Positions 1 to 9,677 of a stretch of 64,000 bases of DNA are shown one piece after another. This stretch comes from Evansella halocellulosilytica (lineage in GTDB: Bacteria > Bacillota > Bacilli > Bacillales > Salisediminibacteriaceae). The position numbers and the translations under genes were made by a program. Position 1 is the stretch's first letter. Each line of letters starts with the position of its first letter. Location of the stretch: positions 2,581,370 to 2,645,369 of the forward strand of contig NZ_NIST01000001.1 in NCBI RefSeq assembly GCF_002335745.1, given 5' to 3'. A model generated the notes under the pieces. It worked only from the letters and a program-made list of their open reading frames with translations. It did not search any database and was not told where the DNA came from.

Positions 1-3000
1 ACCAAAGTAACGAAGTAGCGCAAGGTGATGAAGTCATAATCACTGGCGTCACAGGAGAATTTAATGGAGAATTTCAAATTCAGTCACCAACTATAGATGT
101 TTTAGGTGAAGGTGACATACCAGCGCCTGCTATCATCACACCAGGCGAAGTGAATGATGATATTCAAGGTCAACTTGTTACGTTGGAAGAAGTAACAATT
201 AGTCATTTAGAAGAAGTAAACAGCTATGGTACATTTGAATTTGATGCAGACTTAGGGGATGAATCCGTGCTTATTCGTGTAGATAATCGGACAGGTCTAA
301 CTTATGAGGACTTTGATTATCATGACGGGGATGTCGTGGACGTGACAGGGATTGCGAGTGTTTTCAATGGTACATTTCAAGTGAAACCTCGCGCTGAAGA
401 AGATATTATGCTTGTTTCTGAGGGGGATCCAGATGACCCAACAGATCCTGGTGAGCCTGGTGAAGATTTAATTGACTTAACGATTTTACACACGAATGAC
501 CTGCATTCACGTATTGATGACTTAGGAAAAATCGCTTCCTTTATTAATAATCAACGCGATTCTGCGGAAAACTCCCTTTATTTAGATGCGGGTGATATTT
601 TTAGTGGTTCGCCTGTTAATGACATTAACTTAGGAGAACCGATCATTGAAATTTTAAATGCGATGAACCTTGAGGCAATGGCGATTGGAAATCATGAATT
701 TGACTATGGGCAAGATGTATTTGCTGAGCGGGTGGAACAATCAGAATTTCCGTGGTTAAGTGCGAATATGACAGTGGACCAAGAGATTGCGATTGAGCAG
801 CCTGAACCTTATACGATTTTTGAATTCGAAGAGTTTGACGTTGGTGTCTTTAGTTTAACGCAAAATCCTCCAGCAACAGCACCGAGTGGAGTAGAAGGTA
901 TTGAATTTCATGATTATGTAGAAACAGCTCTTGCGTATCAAGAAGAGTTAGAGGAGCAAGCAGATATTATCATCGCCTTAACTCATATCGGTTACGGAGC
1001 TGATCGCAGTTTAGCGGAAGCGGTAGACTACTTTGATGTGATCATTGGTGGACATACTCACACAGTGTTAAACACACCACAAGTTGTTAATGATACACCA
1101 ATTGTACAGGCTGGTGGATACGCAAGTCATGTTGGGAAATTATCACTTGCGATTGATCCTGAAACGAAAGAAGTATCGAACGTAGACGGTCGATTACAAT
1201 CTGTTAGTCAATTAGAAGAAACAGATGAAGATGTGCAAGTGATTATCGACGGTTGGAATGAACAAATGGATGAAATTTTAGGTATTGTGATCGGAGAGTC
1301 TGATACAGGACTTTCACGCGATGGACGGTATGATGGAGACGCTCCACTTGGTAACTTCTGGACAGATGCAATGGCCTTTGCTGCAGATGCTGATGTTGCC
1401 TTCACGAACAATGGCGGTATTCGCGATTCAATTGCACCAGGAGATGTAACGATTGGTGATATTTATCTTATTGAACCATTCGATAATCAAGTTATGCTAT
1501 ATGAAATGACGGGTGAAGCGATAAAAGATGTGATTGAGTTCTCTTACTCAAGAGATAACCGAAATCAAATCGATTTACAAACATCAGGGCTTCATTACAC
1601 GATTATCACGAATGAGAGTGGTCAATATGTTGATGCCGAATTAGAACTTAATGGACAGCCTATTGATCTTGAAGGGACTTACCTTGTTGCAGTACCTGAT
1701 TATATTGGTACAGGTGGATCAGGTTATGATTTCCAAGGGACAGTCGTATATGATGAAGTAACGCCAATGACGACTGCAATGATTGAATACGCAGAGTTTT
1801 TAACTGACCAAGGGGAAAAATTAAATTACAGCTCTGAAGGACGTATTTCGTTTGAAGTCGACCCGGATGCTGGTGGACCAATCGGGGAAGTCATTGGTTC
1901 AACTCAACAAGGATTATTTAGTGATAATAAAGGCGAAATGGATGTAGGCTTAGGTAATTTATATACGGATGCGGTTCGAGAAAAAGCGGATGCAGATATT
2001 GGTCTACTAAATGGTAGCTCCGTTACTGGATCGATTCCTGCAGGTGAGATTACGAGAGAACAAATCGATGCGTTAGATGTTTTCGGAAATGAAGTTGTCG
2101 TTGTAGAAACGACTGGTGCCGAATTAAAAGAAATGATGTTAAATCAATCAAATTATCATCGCCAAGTAGATTTACAAGCTTCTGGTATTCACTACACGTT
2201 AGTAAAAGGGGATGGAGACCCTTTATTTGAAGATATTGAAATAACATTAGAAGATGGTACTGAACTTTCAGATGAAACGGTATATAAGGTTGCTTACAAT
2301 GACTTTATGCATAATGGCGGCCATTATACGTTAAGTGATTCGACGATTGATGAGGGCGGTTATGTATGGGAAGCTGTTGCTGACTATGTGGAAGCACAAA
2401 CGGAAGCAATTGATTACGTAGAGGGAGAAAGAATTTCGATTCATGATCCAAGCGAGCCAGTAGACCCTCCGAGTGATGAGTCCGTTCAGTTATCGATTTT
2501 CCATACGAATGACCTTCATTCCCGAATTGATGATTTAGGCAAAATATCAGCTTTTATAAATAATGGTCGAAATGAAGTAGAACATTCACTTTATTTAGAT
2601 GCAGGTGATATTTTTAGCGGGGCGGCTGTAAATGATATTAATCTTGGAGAACCAATCGTTGAACTCCTAAATGAAATGAACTTAGATGCGATGGCAATTG
2701 GTAATCATGAATTCGATTACGGTCAAGATGTTTTTGCAGAGCGTGTCGAACAATCATTCTTCCCATGGTTAAGTGCAAACATGACTGTTGAGCCAACGAT
2801 TCCAATTGAGCAGCCTGATCCGTATACGATTATCGAGTTTGATGACTTTGACGTAGCTGTCTTTGGATTAACGCAAAACCCACCAGCTACAGCACCTAGT
2901 GGTATTGTCGGGATTGAATTTGATGATTATGTTGAAACAGCATTGGATTATCAGGAGGAACTAGAGTCAGAAGCAGATATCATTATTGGATTAACCCATA

Positions 3001-4697
3001 TCGGATATAGCGCTGATCGAAGTCTTGCTGAGGAAGTAGACTATTTCGACCTCATTATTGGTGGGCATTCTCACACTGTGCTAGAAAACTATCAAACGGT
3101 TAATGGGACACCGATCGTTCAAGCAGGTAGTTATGCTAGTCATGTTGGTCAAGTAGATTTGTTCATCGATCCTGAGACGTTGGAAGTAGAACAAGTTTTC
3201 AATGAATTACAAGTAGTTAGTGAATTAGAAGAAACGAATGAAGATGTCCAAACCATCATTGATTACTGGAATGATCAAATGGAGGAAATTCTTGCGATCG
3301 TGATTGGTGAGACGGAAACAGGTTTATCTCGTGATGGCAGTTATGACATGGATGTTCCATTAGGAAATTTTTGGACAGATGCGATGATTCACGCTGCTGA
3401 TGCAGACATCGCTTTTACGAACAATGGTGGAATTCGTGATTCGATTGATGTAGGTGATGTAACGATAGGCGATATTTATCGCATTGAACCGTTCGATAAC
3501 CAAATCATGTTGATCGAAATGACCGGTGAAGCGATTAAAGATGTGATTGAATACTCTTACTCAAGAGACGATCGAAACCAAATTGATTTACAAACTGCAG
3601 GAATGTCTTACACGATTTTAACAAATGAAGATGGTGAGTTTATCGATGCTATTCTTGAGGTTGATGGCGAACCGATCGACTTAGATTCAACTTATCTCGT
3701 AACGGTGAATGATTATATCGGTACAGGTGGATCAGGCTATGACTTCCGCGGCGACGTTCTTTATGAAGAAGTTACTCCGATGACAACAGCGATGATTGAC
3801 TACGCTGAATTTTTAACAAACCAAGGATTAAAGCTAAATTATGAAAGTGAAGGTAGAATTTCTGTTCGAACTGCTTCTGATGATGACCCAGTTGACCCTG
3901 AAGATCCGATCGACCCAGATGATCCAAGTGATCCAGAAGGAGATCTTGATGTTGAAGATGGAAAAATCATCGTATCTGATAAACGAGTCAATGATGTAAC
4001 AGATAGCGGTACGCTTGAGTTGGATTTACGATATGAACAGTTCGAAGGTTATACTACGATTCATCTCAGCAACGAACAAATCGAACATTTACGAGAGAAA
4101 GAAGCTAAAATTATCGTAATATCTAACACACTTTTTGTAGAAATCCCTGCTGCTATTTTTGGAGAAGGTGATGTTACATTCGACATTACTGAAGTGAATG
4201 AAGATGAGTTTAGCGAGATGCCAGGATCTTTAGTTAGTGAAATATACAATTTCACAATTACACAAGGGGATGAGGTTCTCTCTGACTTTGGCGACCATTC
4301 TGTAACCCTTCATTTCCTTGTTGATGAAGAGGTAGTTTCGGATGAAGAAAACGTAAGTGTATTCTATTATAATGAGACGACCGAAGAGTGGGAGAATATC
4401 GGAGGAACGTATTCCGATGGGTACATCACAGCCTTAACTTCTCATTTCAGTACATTTGCAGCATTTGAAGAAGAAGAGGATAATGGTGACAAAGATAAAG
4501 ACAAAGATAAAGACAAAGATAAAGACAAAGATAAACTAACACCACCTGGCAATGGAGGCAATGGTTCTGATAAAGGATCAGCAGGAGATAAAAGACTACC
4601 TGATACAGCAACTAACGTAGGAAACATGGCTTTAATTGGGTTCGTCATTATCTTACTCGGAAGTATCTTGTTATATAGACGTAAAAAGCTTGCCTAG
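1..4697 (+). CDS. Sortase-anchored 5'-nucleotidase/metallophosphoesterase with duplicated catalytic modules (5' partial)
   Basis: Extracellular nucleotidase that would release phosphate and nucleosides from nucleotides at the cell wall. The frame is open from base 3, so the GTG at 150 is internal and the N-terminus lies outside the window. Counting from that GTG: OB-fold-like segment to ~100; metallophosphatase 1 (TNDLH ~115, GNHEFD ~180, GGHTHT ~300) with a 5'-nucleotidase C domain (NNGGIRDS); a second C-domain-like block without its own phosphatase (~575-765); metallophosphatase 2 plus C domain (~780-1245); an acidic C-terminal region; four KDKD repeats; LPDTAT sorting motif, membrane helix and RRKK tail. 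It resembles B. subtilis YhcR, which is anchored by a class D sortase through LPDTSA. The two modules are nearly the same sequence, so a recent internal duplication is likely. Very acidic. Confidence 0.9.
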   Translation, partial: QSNEVAQGDEVIITGVTGEFNGEFQIQSPTIDVLGEGDIPAPAIITPGEVNDDIQGQLVTLEEVTISHLEEVNSYGTFEFDADLGDESVLIRVDNRTGLTYEDFDYHDGDVVDVTGIASVFNGTFQVKPRAEEDIMLVSEGDPDDPTDPGEPGEDLIDLTILHTNDLHSRIDDLGKIASFINNQRDSAENSLYLDAGDIFSGSPVNDINLGEPIIEILNAMNLEAMAIGNHEFDYGQDVFAERVEQSEFPWLSANMTVDQEIAIEQPEPYTIFEFEEFDVGVFSLTQNPPATAPSGVEGIEFHDYVETALAYQEELEEQADIIIALTHIGYGADRSLAEAVDYFDVIIGGHTHTVLNTPQVVNDTPIVQAGGYASHVGKLSLAIDPETKEVSNVDGRLQSVSQLEETDEDVQVIIDGWNEQMDEILGIVIGESDTGLSRDGRYDGDAPLGNFWTDAMAFAADADVAFTNNGGIRDSIAPGDVTIGDIYLIEPFDNQVMLYEMTGEAIKDVIEFSYSRDNRNQIDLQTSGLHYTIITNESGQYVDAELELNGQPIDLEGTYLVAVPDYIGTGGSGYDFQGTVVYDEVTPMTTAMIEYAEFLTDQGEKLNYSSEGRISFEVDPDAGGPIGEVIGSTQQGLFSDNKGEMDVGLGNLYTDAVREKADADIGLLNGSSVTGSIPAGEITREQIDALDVFGNEVVVVETTGAELKEMMLNQSNYHRQVDLQASGIHYTLVKGDGDPLFEDIEITLEDGTELSDETVYKVAYNDFMHNGGHYTLSDSTIDEGGYVWEAVADYVEAQTEAIDYVEGERISIHDPSEPVDPPSDESVQLSIFHTNDLHSRIDDLGKISAFINNGRNEVEHSLYLDAGDIFSGAAVNDINLGEPIVELLNEMNLDAMAIGNHEFDYGQDVFAERVEQSFFPWLSANMTVEPTIPIEQPDPYTIIEFDDFDVAVFGLTQNPPATAPSGIVGIEFDDYVETALDYQEELESEADIIIGLTHIGYSADRSLAEEVDYFDLIIGGHSHTVLENYQTVNGTPIVQAGSYASHVGQVDLFIDPETLEVEQVFNELQVVSELEETNEDVQTIIDYWNDQMEEILAIVIGETETGLSRDGSYDMDVPLGNFWTDAMIHAADADIAFTNNGGIRDSIDVGDVTIGDIYRIEPFDNQIMLIEMTGEAIKDVIEYSYSRDDRNQIDLQTAGMSYTILTNEDGEFIDAILEVDGEPIDLDSTYLVTVNDYIGTGGSGYDFRGDVLYEEVTPMTTAMIDYAEFLTNQGLKLNYESEGRISVRTASDDDPVDPEDPIDPDDPSDPEGDLDVEDGKIIVSDKRVNDVTDSGTLELDLRYEQFEGYTTIHLSNEQIEHLREKEAKIIVISNTLFVEIPAAIFGEGDVTFDITEVNEDEFSEMPGSLVSEIYNFTITQGDEVLSDFGDHSVTLHFLVDEEVVSDEENVSVFYYNETTEEWENIGGTYSDGYITALTSHFSTFAAFEEEEDNGDKDKDKDKDKDKDKDKLTPPGNGGNGSDKGSAGDKRLPDTATNVGNMALIGFVIILLGSILLYRRKKLA
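4488..4535 (+). repeat. 12-bp in-frame repeat coding KDKD wall-spacer
   Basis: Four exact copies of GACAAAGATAAA encode a Lys-Asp alternating spacer just before the sorting signal. Such spacers span the peptidoglycan in wall-anchored proteins. Copy number is likely to vary between strains. Confidence 0.9.
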
Positions 4698-4731
4698 GTG
4701 GAACTTTGTCACCAAAGACAAACATTATTTT

Positions 4732-4786
4732 GGCGGTTCTGTCGCTCCTATTATATAAAATAGGAACGATACGAACCGCCTTTTTT
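4732..4786 (+). terminator. Rho-independent terminator
   Basis: GGCGGTTC pairs with GAACCGCC, with a further inner stem (CCTAT/ATAGG), followed by TTTTTT. It ends the nucleotidase transcript and also lies directly beyond the stop of the convergent CPBP gene. Confidence 0.85.
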
Positions 4787-4789
4787 ATA

Positions 4790-5992
4790 TTATTCTTTTG
4801 ACATCTCCTTTGATCTAGAAGTAACAAGTACCGTTACTATAAATAACGTGAAAACTAAAATAATGTATCTAAAATTTAAATAAGGTATTAAATGATCATA
4901 GTTAGACGGGATAAATAGTGGTAAATCAGTGTTATATAACCCATGGATAAAAATCGGTATCCAAAGATTTTTTGTATATAAATATAGAAATGATAAAATC
5001 ATCCCAATGAACAGATAAGGTACAAAAATAGTAAATAAGAAAGCTAAGCTATAATCAAAATCAATGATAGGTATATGAAACAAGCCAAATAAAAGTTGTG
5101 TCGTGATAAGCGAGCATAGTAATCGAGTATAATTATTCTTAGTCTTAATTAGGTGAAAAAATGACCAAAAAACAATAAAGCGAAAGATAAACTCTTCTTG
5201 TAGTGCCGTACCAAATATTTGTCCAATATACAGTCCGAGCCACTCATTTAATGTTAATTGAGTAGAATTTAAAATGGATACAAGTGATTCATTGCTTGAA
5301 AAAGTGAATAGCCAAATCTGTATATGTAACAAACTAAAAATAAGAAGGAAAATAATTGCCGCTTCTATAAAATTTCTTTTATTTAGTAAGCCACTTTTCT
5401 TCAAAATGTCAAGAAGACGGAGCTTCGTTAAATATTTTAACAGCAGGCACGACATTAATAATAAAAAATGATTCACAATGAAATTTGGTTCCAGTAGATA
5501 AAAAGTCATAAGCTTTATAGAATTTAATAATATTTCTATTTCATCAAGAAAGAAAACAATCAAGTATGTCAAGGCATAGTAGATTATTATATAGGAAAAA
5601 AATGAGCCTGCATTAGTAAAGACATTAATTTTCGTTAGATTACCTTTACTTGAAAATAGTATGAGAAAAAAGAGAATGAAAACAAGCGAAATAATTATTA
5701 ACAAAACAACGATTATTATATTTTGTCCTGTAATTGAAGCTAGAAAGGTCGAAAGAATATAAGCTATACAAAGGAAGGTGATGAGTAGATACGAATTTAA
5801 GTTCTTTCTGCAATGTATAAGTATAAGGTGGATAGAGAAAAAAAAGAGTACATAAAAAGTAAGGTAGTTAACATTAAACATTCCATCATAAATAATATCC
5901 TGTTGCCCTAAATAAAAGAAATTTATAACAGTCAGAAAGAGAAGTGCAAAGAAAAACTGTAATAACTGTGGGGAATATGTACATAATTTCAT
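4790..5992 (-). CDS. CPBP-family intramembrane metalloprotease
   Basis: A polytopic membrane protein of 400 residues rich in Phe, Ile and Leu, with about ten predicted helices. The C-terminal half carries the CPBP/Abi (Rce1-like) motifs: EEFIFR (~268), FGLFHIP (~305) and a final IHGLYN (~355). These supply the metal-binding Glu and His residues of this family, whose bacterial members are linked to bacteriocin self-immunity or membrane protein processing. The start has only a weak ribosome site (AAAAGG, 11 nt upstream). Its A+T content is higher than that of its neighbours, which may mean acquisition. No bacteriocin gene is seen beside it, so the substrate is unknown. Confidence 0.8.
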   Translation of the reverse strand: MKLCTYSPQLLQFFFALLFLTVINFFYLGQQDIIYDGMFNVNYLTFYVLFFFSIHLILIHCRKNLNSYLLITFLCIAYILSTFLASITGQNIIIVVLLIIISLVFILFFLILFSSKGNLTKINVFTNAGSFFSYIIIYYALTYLIVFFLDEIEILLNSIKLMTFYLLEPNFIVNHFLLLMSCLLLKYLTKLRLLDILKKSGLLNKRNFIEAAIIFLLIFSLLHIQIWLFTFSSNESLVSILNSTQLTLNEWLGLYIGQIFGTALQEEFIFRFIVFWSFFHLIKTKNNYTRLLCSLITTQLLFGLFHIPIIDFDYSLAFLFTIFVPYLFIGMILSFLYLYTKNLWIPIFIHGLYNTDLPLFIPSNYDHLIPYLNFRYIILVFTLFIVTVLVTSRSKEMSKE

Positions 5993-6079
5993 TTTTTATT
6001 CAGCCTTTTGTAGTTAATGATGATGTGGGGTATCGTTAGGAAACAACGTGTTCGACCATACTAATATAATACTATAAAA

Positions 6080-6364
6080 TGTATAATTTGTGGTATATTC
6101 TGTAAAAATATGAGACTCGTTAACGAATCTCGTGCATATAGTACAATTCCAGTTGATAGAGGTTCATACGGCTGGGCTATGGGTACTAGCATGGCAGCCC
6201 CTAAAGTTGCTGCAACAGCGGGACTTGTTAAAGCAGAAAATCCTAACTTTTCAAGAGCTAGAATCATTACTCATTTACAGCAAACAGCTGATGACCTAGG
6301 GAAAAATGGTCATGATGAATATTTCGGACATGGCTTAGTTGATGCTCACAATGCGTTAAAATAA
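6080..6364 (+). pseudogene. C-terminal remnant of an S8 subtilase
   Basis: The frame encodes about 84 residues that match only the end of a subtilisin-like protease: the active-site block GTSMAAPKVA followed by the terminal FGHGLVDA motif. The catalytic Asp and His regions are absent and no ribosome binding site precedes the first ATG at 6110. The upstream 100 bp are A+T rich with stops. This is what remains after a deletion; the gene cannot encode an active protease. Confidence 0.85.
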
Positions 6365-6382
6365 ATGATGATTCAGTAACAG

Positions 6383-6412
6383 AGCAGGCGGTAATAAACC
6401 GTCTGTTTCTTG
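6383..6412 (+). terminator. Terminator after the subtilase remnant
   Basis: GCAGGCGG pairs with CCGTCTGT (one G-T pair) around a TAATAAA loop, followed by TTCTTGTTTT. It is probably the original terminator of the lost protease gene. Confidence 0.6.
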
Positions 6413-6508
6413 TTTTAGCTAGGAATATTCATGTGATAGCTGATTTTCTTGAAATATTTTGTGGATCTTTTTTCAAAATAAAAATATAGTTTGACCTAAA
6501 ACATAAAA

Positions 6509-6532
6509 AGTCGCTCAATTTTTTGAGCGACT
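6509..6532 (-). terminator. Terminator of the VOC gene
   Basis: A perfect 10-bp stem AGTCGCTCAA/TTGAGCGACT with a TTTT loop lies 14 bp beyond the stop codon of the minus-strand VOC gene; the minus-strand T tract is short. Confidence 0.7.
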
Positions 6533-6545
6533 CGATCTGCATGAT

Positions 6546-6959
6546 TTAGCTGTCTTCTTCAGTGTCTAGTAAAAAGGTGACGCCAAATTTGTCGGTTAAG
6601 CTACCATAACCAGAGCTAAAAGGCGTTTTTTGAAATGGCATCTTTGGTTTCCCTCCTTGTACGAGTGCATCAAAATAACGTTTTGATTTTTCAATGTCAT
6701 TTGTAGAAATGTAAATCGTAACTTGATTTCCTTGTTTAATAGGCGAAGTGCTCGGGCTGTCAGAGAGCATGAACTCTGCTTCTTCCACCTTTAATCTTGC
6801 ATGGGCAACTTGTTTTTTTAAATCCTCTGAAGGGGGATTAGGCATTTCTCCATATAAAATGTGTGCGGTAACTTCAGCATCTAAAGCTTGTTTATAAAAC
6901 TCAATCGCTTCGTTAGCATTCCCATCCATCATTAAATAAGGTGATATATTTACCGTCAT
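6546..6959 (-). CDS. VOC-family (PhnB/glyoxalase-like) protein
   Basis: A 137-residue single-domain protein of the vicinal oxygen chelate fold, PhnB-like subgroup. It shows the typical opening (SPYLMMDGNANEAIEFYKQA) and the later block on ISTNDIEKSKRYFDAL. Members of this subgroup usually have no proven reaction, and several lack the metal ligands. The start is secure: AAGGAGG sits eight bases upstream. It is a monocistronic gene with its own terminator. Nothing nearby suggests a substrate; despite the family name no link to the phosphonate operon at 25-32 kb is implied. Confidence 0.85.
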   Translation of the reverse strand: MTVNISPYLMMDGNANEAIEFYKQALDAEVTAHILYGEMPNPPSEDLKKQVAHARLKVEEAEFMLSDSPSTSPIKQGNQVTIYISTNDIEKSKRYFDALVQGGKPKMPFQKTPFSSGYGSLTDKFGVTFLLDTEEDS

Positions 6960-7220
6960 TTTTTTCCTCCTTGAATTAGTTTAAATGGTAGTAGTTTGAA
7001 TGATATCAGAATCGTTGTCTGTTCACTTCTTTTCGATTGCTGTTTTTGTGCGATAAGGATATTGTGACAGCACGAAAAAATGTGTATAAATGCATATGAA
7101 CGTGCACTTTTTCGTATTTAATAGGAAAATAAAATGAAAACGAACCTTGGATTGCTCAACGTTACGGTCAAGTTGTATAGTAGTACATATAATCAAATTG
7201 ATGGTAGGGATGGGAGAACA

Positions 7221-8885
7221 ATGGCACAGTTTAACAAGAAAAAGGGTAGATTTAATAAGCTTCCAGCCTATCGATTTACGCTCTTAAGTAAAATGATTGT
7301 CTTCATCTGCTCCTTGATCATATTCATGCTCGTTTTTCTAGGGTTGTATTTGAACGCTAAATATTCGGATACATTAGCTGAGCAGATAGGGATGCGTGCC
7401 CTTAATGTCGCTCAATCGGTATCACAAATACCGGAAATAAAAGATGCTTTTCATACTGAAAACCCATCAGACGTTATTCAGCCAATCGTAGAATCAATCC
7501 GTGTCGAAACAGAGGCGGAGTTTATTGTCGTCGGAAATACAGGTGGAATTCGTTATTCGCATCCGCTTGAAGAACGAATTGGTGAATCAATGGTCGGAGA
7601 TGATAATGAGCGCGCTTTGTTAAACGGGGAGTCGTATATTTCAGAAGCAACAGGCTCACTAGGACCTTCCATTCGAGGAAAAACACCGATCTTCGCGAAT
7701 GATGGAGAAATTATCGGACTTGTATCTGTAGGGTATTTAATCGATGATGTCGACATGACAATCGGAACGTATGTAACCGATACATGGTATTGGATTATGA
7801 TCTGTGTCTGTATAGGCGTGATAGGGGCAACCTTTATTTCTCTTCACGTTAAAAAATCAATTTTCGGCCTTGAACCTGAAGAAATTGGACGCCTCTACCA
7901 AGAGCGGGAAGCGATTTTACAATCGATCCATGAAGCGATGATCGCAGTCGATCGTAAAGGGTACGTTACGATGGTTAACTATGCAGCGAGTCATGTTGTA
8001 AATGTAGATGATCGAAACGTTATCGGTAAACATATCAATGAGTTAATCGCACATACTCAACTAGTAGAAGTACTCGAAACAGGAAATAGCCAATTTAATC
8101 AAGAATTGCAAATCAATAAACAGTCCTTTATCGTAAACTACGTCCCTGTTTATGATCATGATAAATTAATAGGTGCAGTTGCGACTTTTTATAATCAAAC
8201 TGAAATCGACATGCTTGCTGAAGAGTTATCTAAAGTGAAACAATACGCTGAAGCATTAAGGGCACAAACACATGAATTTTCAAATAAATTGAATACTGTC
8301 TCAGGTTTCTTACAACTAGATCAAACAGAAGAAGCGATAGAATTTATAAATAAAGAAAGTAAAAAGCAGCAAAAGTGGATACACTTTTTCATTCATAGTG
8401 TGAAAGATACATATGTGAGTGCCGTTTTATTAGGTAAGTTAAACCGTGCTCACGAACTTGGGATTAAAATGACGATTTTTTCGAACAGTGAACTTAAAAC
8501 GACACTTACCGAAATGCAACGAGAAGGGATCGTTACGATCCTTGGGAATTTGTTAGAAAATGCCTATGATGCCGTTAAAAAATCAAACAATGACGAGCAA
8601 ATTTCAATCTTTTTTACAGATATAGGGCATGAAATCGTTTTTGAAATTGAAGATAGCGGACCAGGGATTCCTGAAGAAAACGTCGTAAACATTTTTACGA
8701 ATGGGTTTACGACAAAAGAAGGGGCACATAGAGGAATCGGTTTAAGCCTCGTACAGCAAATTTTAGATCAATTAGGAGGAGAAATTACCCTCGAAGCGAG
8801 TGATTTAGGTGGTGCTTGTTTTATTATAGCAATCCCAAAAGCAAAACGAATAGAAGGTGATCACGATGACGAAAATGCTATATAA
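7221..8885 (+). CDS. CitA/DcuS-type sensor histidine kinase
   Basis: Membrane sensor kinase of the family that detects extracellular C4-dicarboxylates or citrate (B. subtilis CitS, DctS, MalK). Order: helix 1 (~20-45), extracytoplasmic Cache/PAS sensor (~50-180), helix 2 (~183-205), cytoplasmic PAS (~225-330), a HEFSNKLN H-box typical of this family (~350), and an ATPase domain with N-box ENAYDA and a GIGLSLV G-box. The frame opens at 7134, but GGGAG just before the ATG at 7221 gives a 554-residue protein, matching family length. It overlaps the response regulator by 20 bp. The citrate transporter 2.4 kb away is the obvious candidate target. Confidence 0.88.
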   Translation: MAQFNKKKGRFNKLPAYRFTLLSKMIVFICSLIIFMLVFLGLYLNAKYSDTLAEQIGMRALNVAQSVSQIPEIKDAFHTENPSDVIQPIVESIRVETEAEFIVVGNTGGIRYSHPLEERIGESMVGDDNERALLNGESYISEATGSLGPSIRGKTPIFANDGEIIGLVSVGYLIDDVDMTIGTYVTDTWYWIMICVCIGVIGATFISLHVKKSIFGLEPEEIGRLYQEREAILQSIHEAMIAVDRKGYVTMVNYAASHVVNVDDRNVIGKHINELIAHTQLVEVLETGNSQFNQELQINKQSFIVNYVPVYDHDKLIGAVATFYNQTEIDMLAEELSKVKQYAEALRAQTHEFSNKLNTVSGFLQLDQTEEAIEFINKESKKQQKWIHFFIHSVKDTYVSAVLLGKLNRAHELGIKMTIFSNSELKTTLTEMQREGIVTILGNLLENAYDAVKKSNNDEQISIFFTDIGHEIVFEIEDSGPGIPEENVVNIFTNGFTTKEGAHRGIGLSLVQQILDQLGGEITLEASDLGGACFIIAIPKAKRIEGDHDDENAI

Positions 8886-9561
8886 TGTGTTAATTGTTGA
8901 GGATGATTTTCGCATAGCAAATATTAATAAACAGTTTGTTGAGAACGTCGACGGCTTTCAAGTTGCGGGGATTACGAATACCGGTAAAGATACCCTTACC
9001 TTTCTAGAAGAAGCAAGCCCTTTACCGAACCTTATTTTACTGGACGTTTATATTCCTGATGTAGAAGGATTGGAATTAATGTGGGATATTCGTAAAAAAT
9101 ACTTCAATATTGATATTATCATGGTAACGGCTGCACAAGAAGTAGAAACAATTGAACAAACATTTCGCGGTGGAATTTTTGATTATTTAATAAAACCAGT
9201 AGATTTCAACCGGCTTAAACAAGCATTTGAACGCTATGTGGAAAAACAGGAGCGATTTCGTAATAAACAGGAGATGACACAAGAAGAGCTTGATAGAGTA
9301 AGAGGAATACCTGCTTCAGAAGTTGATGATGATGGAAACCTCCCTAAAGGGATTGAGCCATTAACACTTGAACGAGTCGTATCTGTCGTACAACAAAGTG
9401 AAAAAGATGGTTTTACAGCTGTCGAAGTAGGAAGACAAATAGGGGCAAGCCGATCGACAGCGAGACGCTATCTAGAATATTTAGTTTCAACGAAACAAAT
9501 AAAAGTAGAATTAACTTATGGCGATGTCGGAAGACCCGAGCGTAGATACGTGATTACGTAA
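8866..9561 (+). CDS. CitB/DcuR-family response regulator
   Basis: Partner regulator of the preceding kinase, 231 residues. The receiver domain has the acidic pair VEDD, phosphoacceptor Asp in LLDVYIPD, and Thr and Lys in VTAA and YLIKPVD. A linker leads to a C-terminal helix-turn-helix (VGRQIGASRSTARRYLEYL) typical of the CitT/DctR/MalR group. The ATG at 8866 is preceded by AAGGTGA; a GTG at 8857 lies inside that site and is less likely. Translational coupling with the kinase is expected from the overlap. Probable role: activation of an organic acid transporter, most plausibly the CitMHS gene at 11.2-12.6 kb. Confidence 0.88.
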   Translation: MTKMLYNVLIVEDDFRIANINKQFVENVDGFQVAGITNTGKDTLTFLEEASPLPNLILLDVYIPDVEGLELMWDIRKKYFNIDIIMVTAAQEVETIEQTFRGGIFDYLIKPVDFNRLKQAFERYVEKQERFRNKQEMTQEELDRVRGIPASEVDDDGNLPKGIEPLTLERVVSVVQQSEKDGFTAVEVGRQIGASRSTARRYLEYLVSTKQIKVELTYGDVGRPERRYVIT

Positions 9562-9677
9562 GCAAAGATAATGCTCCCTTGCACTAAGTTGTTGCGTCAA
9601 AGTAAAGTTAGTCTAAAAAGTGGACACGGAAAAATGGGCATACTGTTAAAACAATCCATTTAAAAGGACGTGTCCAC

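Noticed and set aside
4442-4648. Minus-strand frame with a Ser-Leu repeat
   Set aside because: It is the antisense of the KDKD spacer and membrane anchor of the nucleotidase.
7134-7220. Longer start of the histidine kinase
   Set aside because: No ribosome site before 7134; GGGAG before 7221 gives the family-typical N-terminus.
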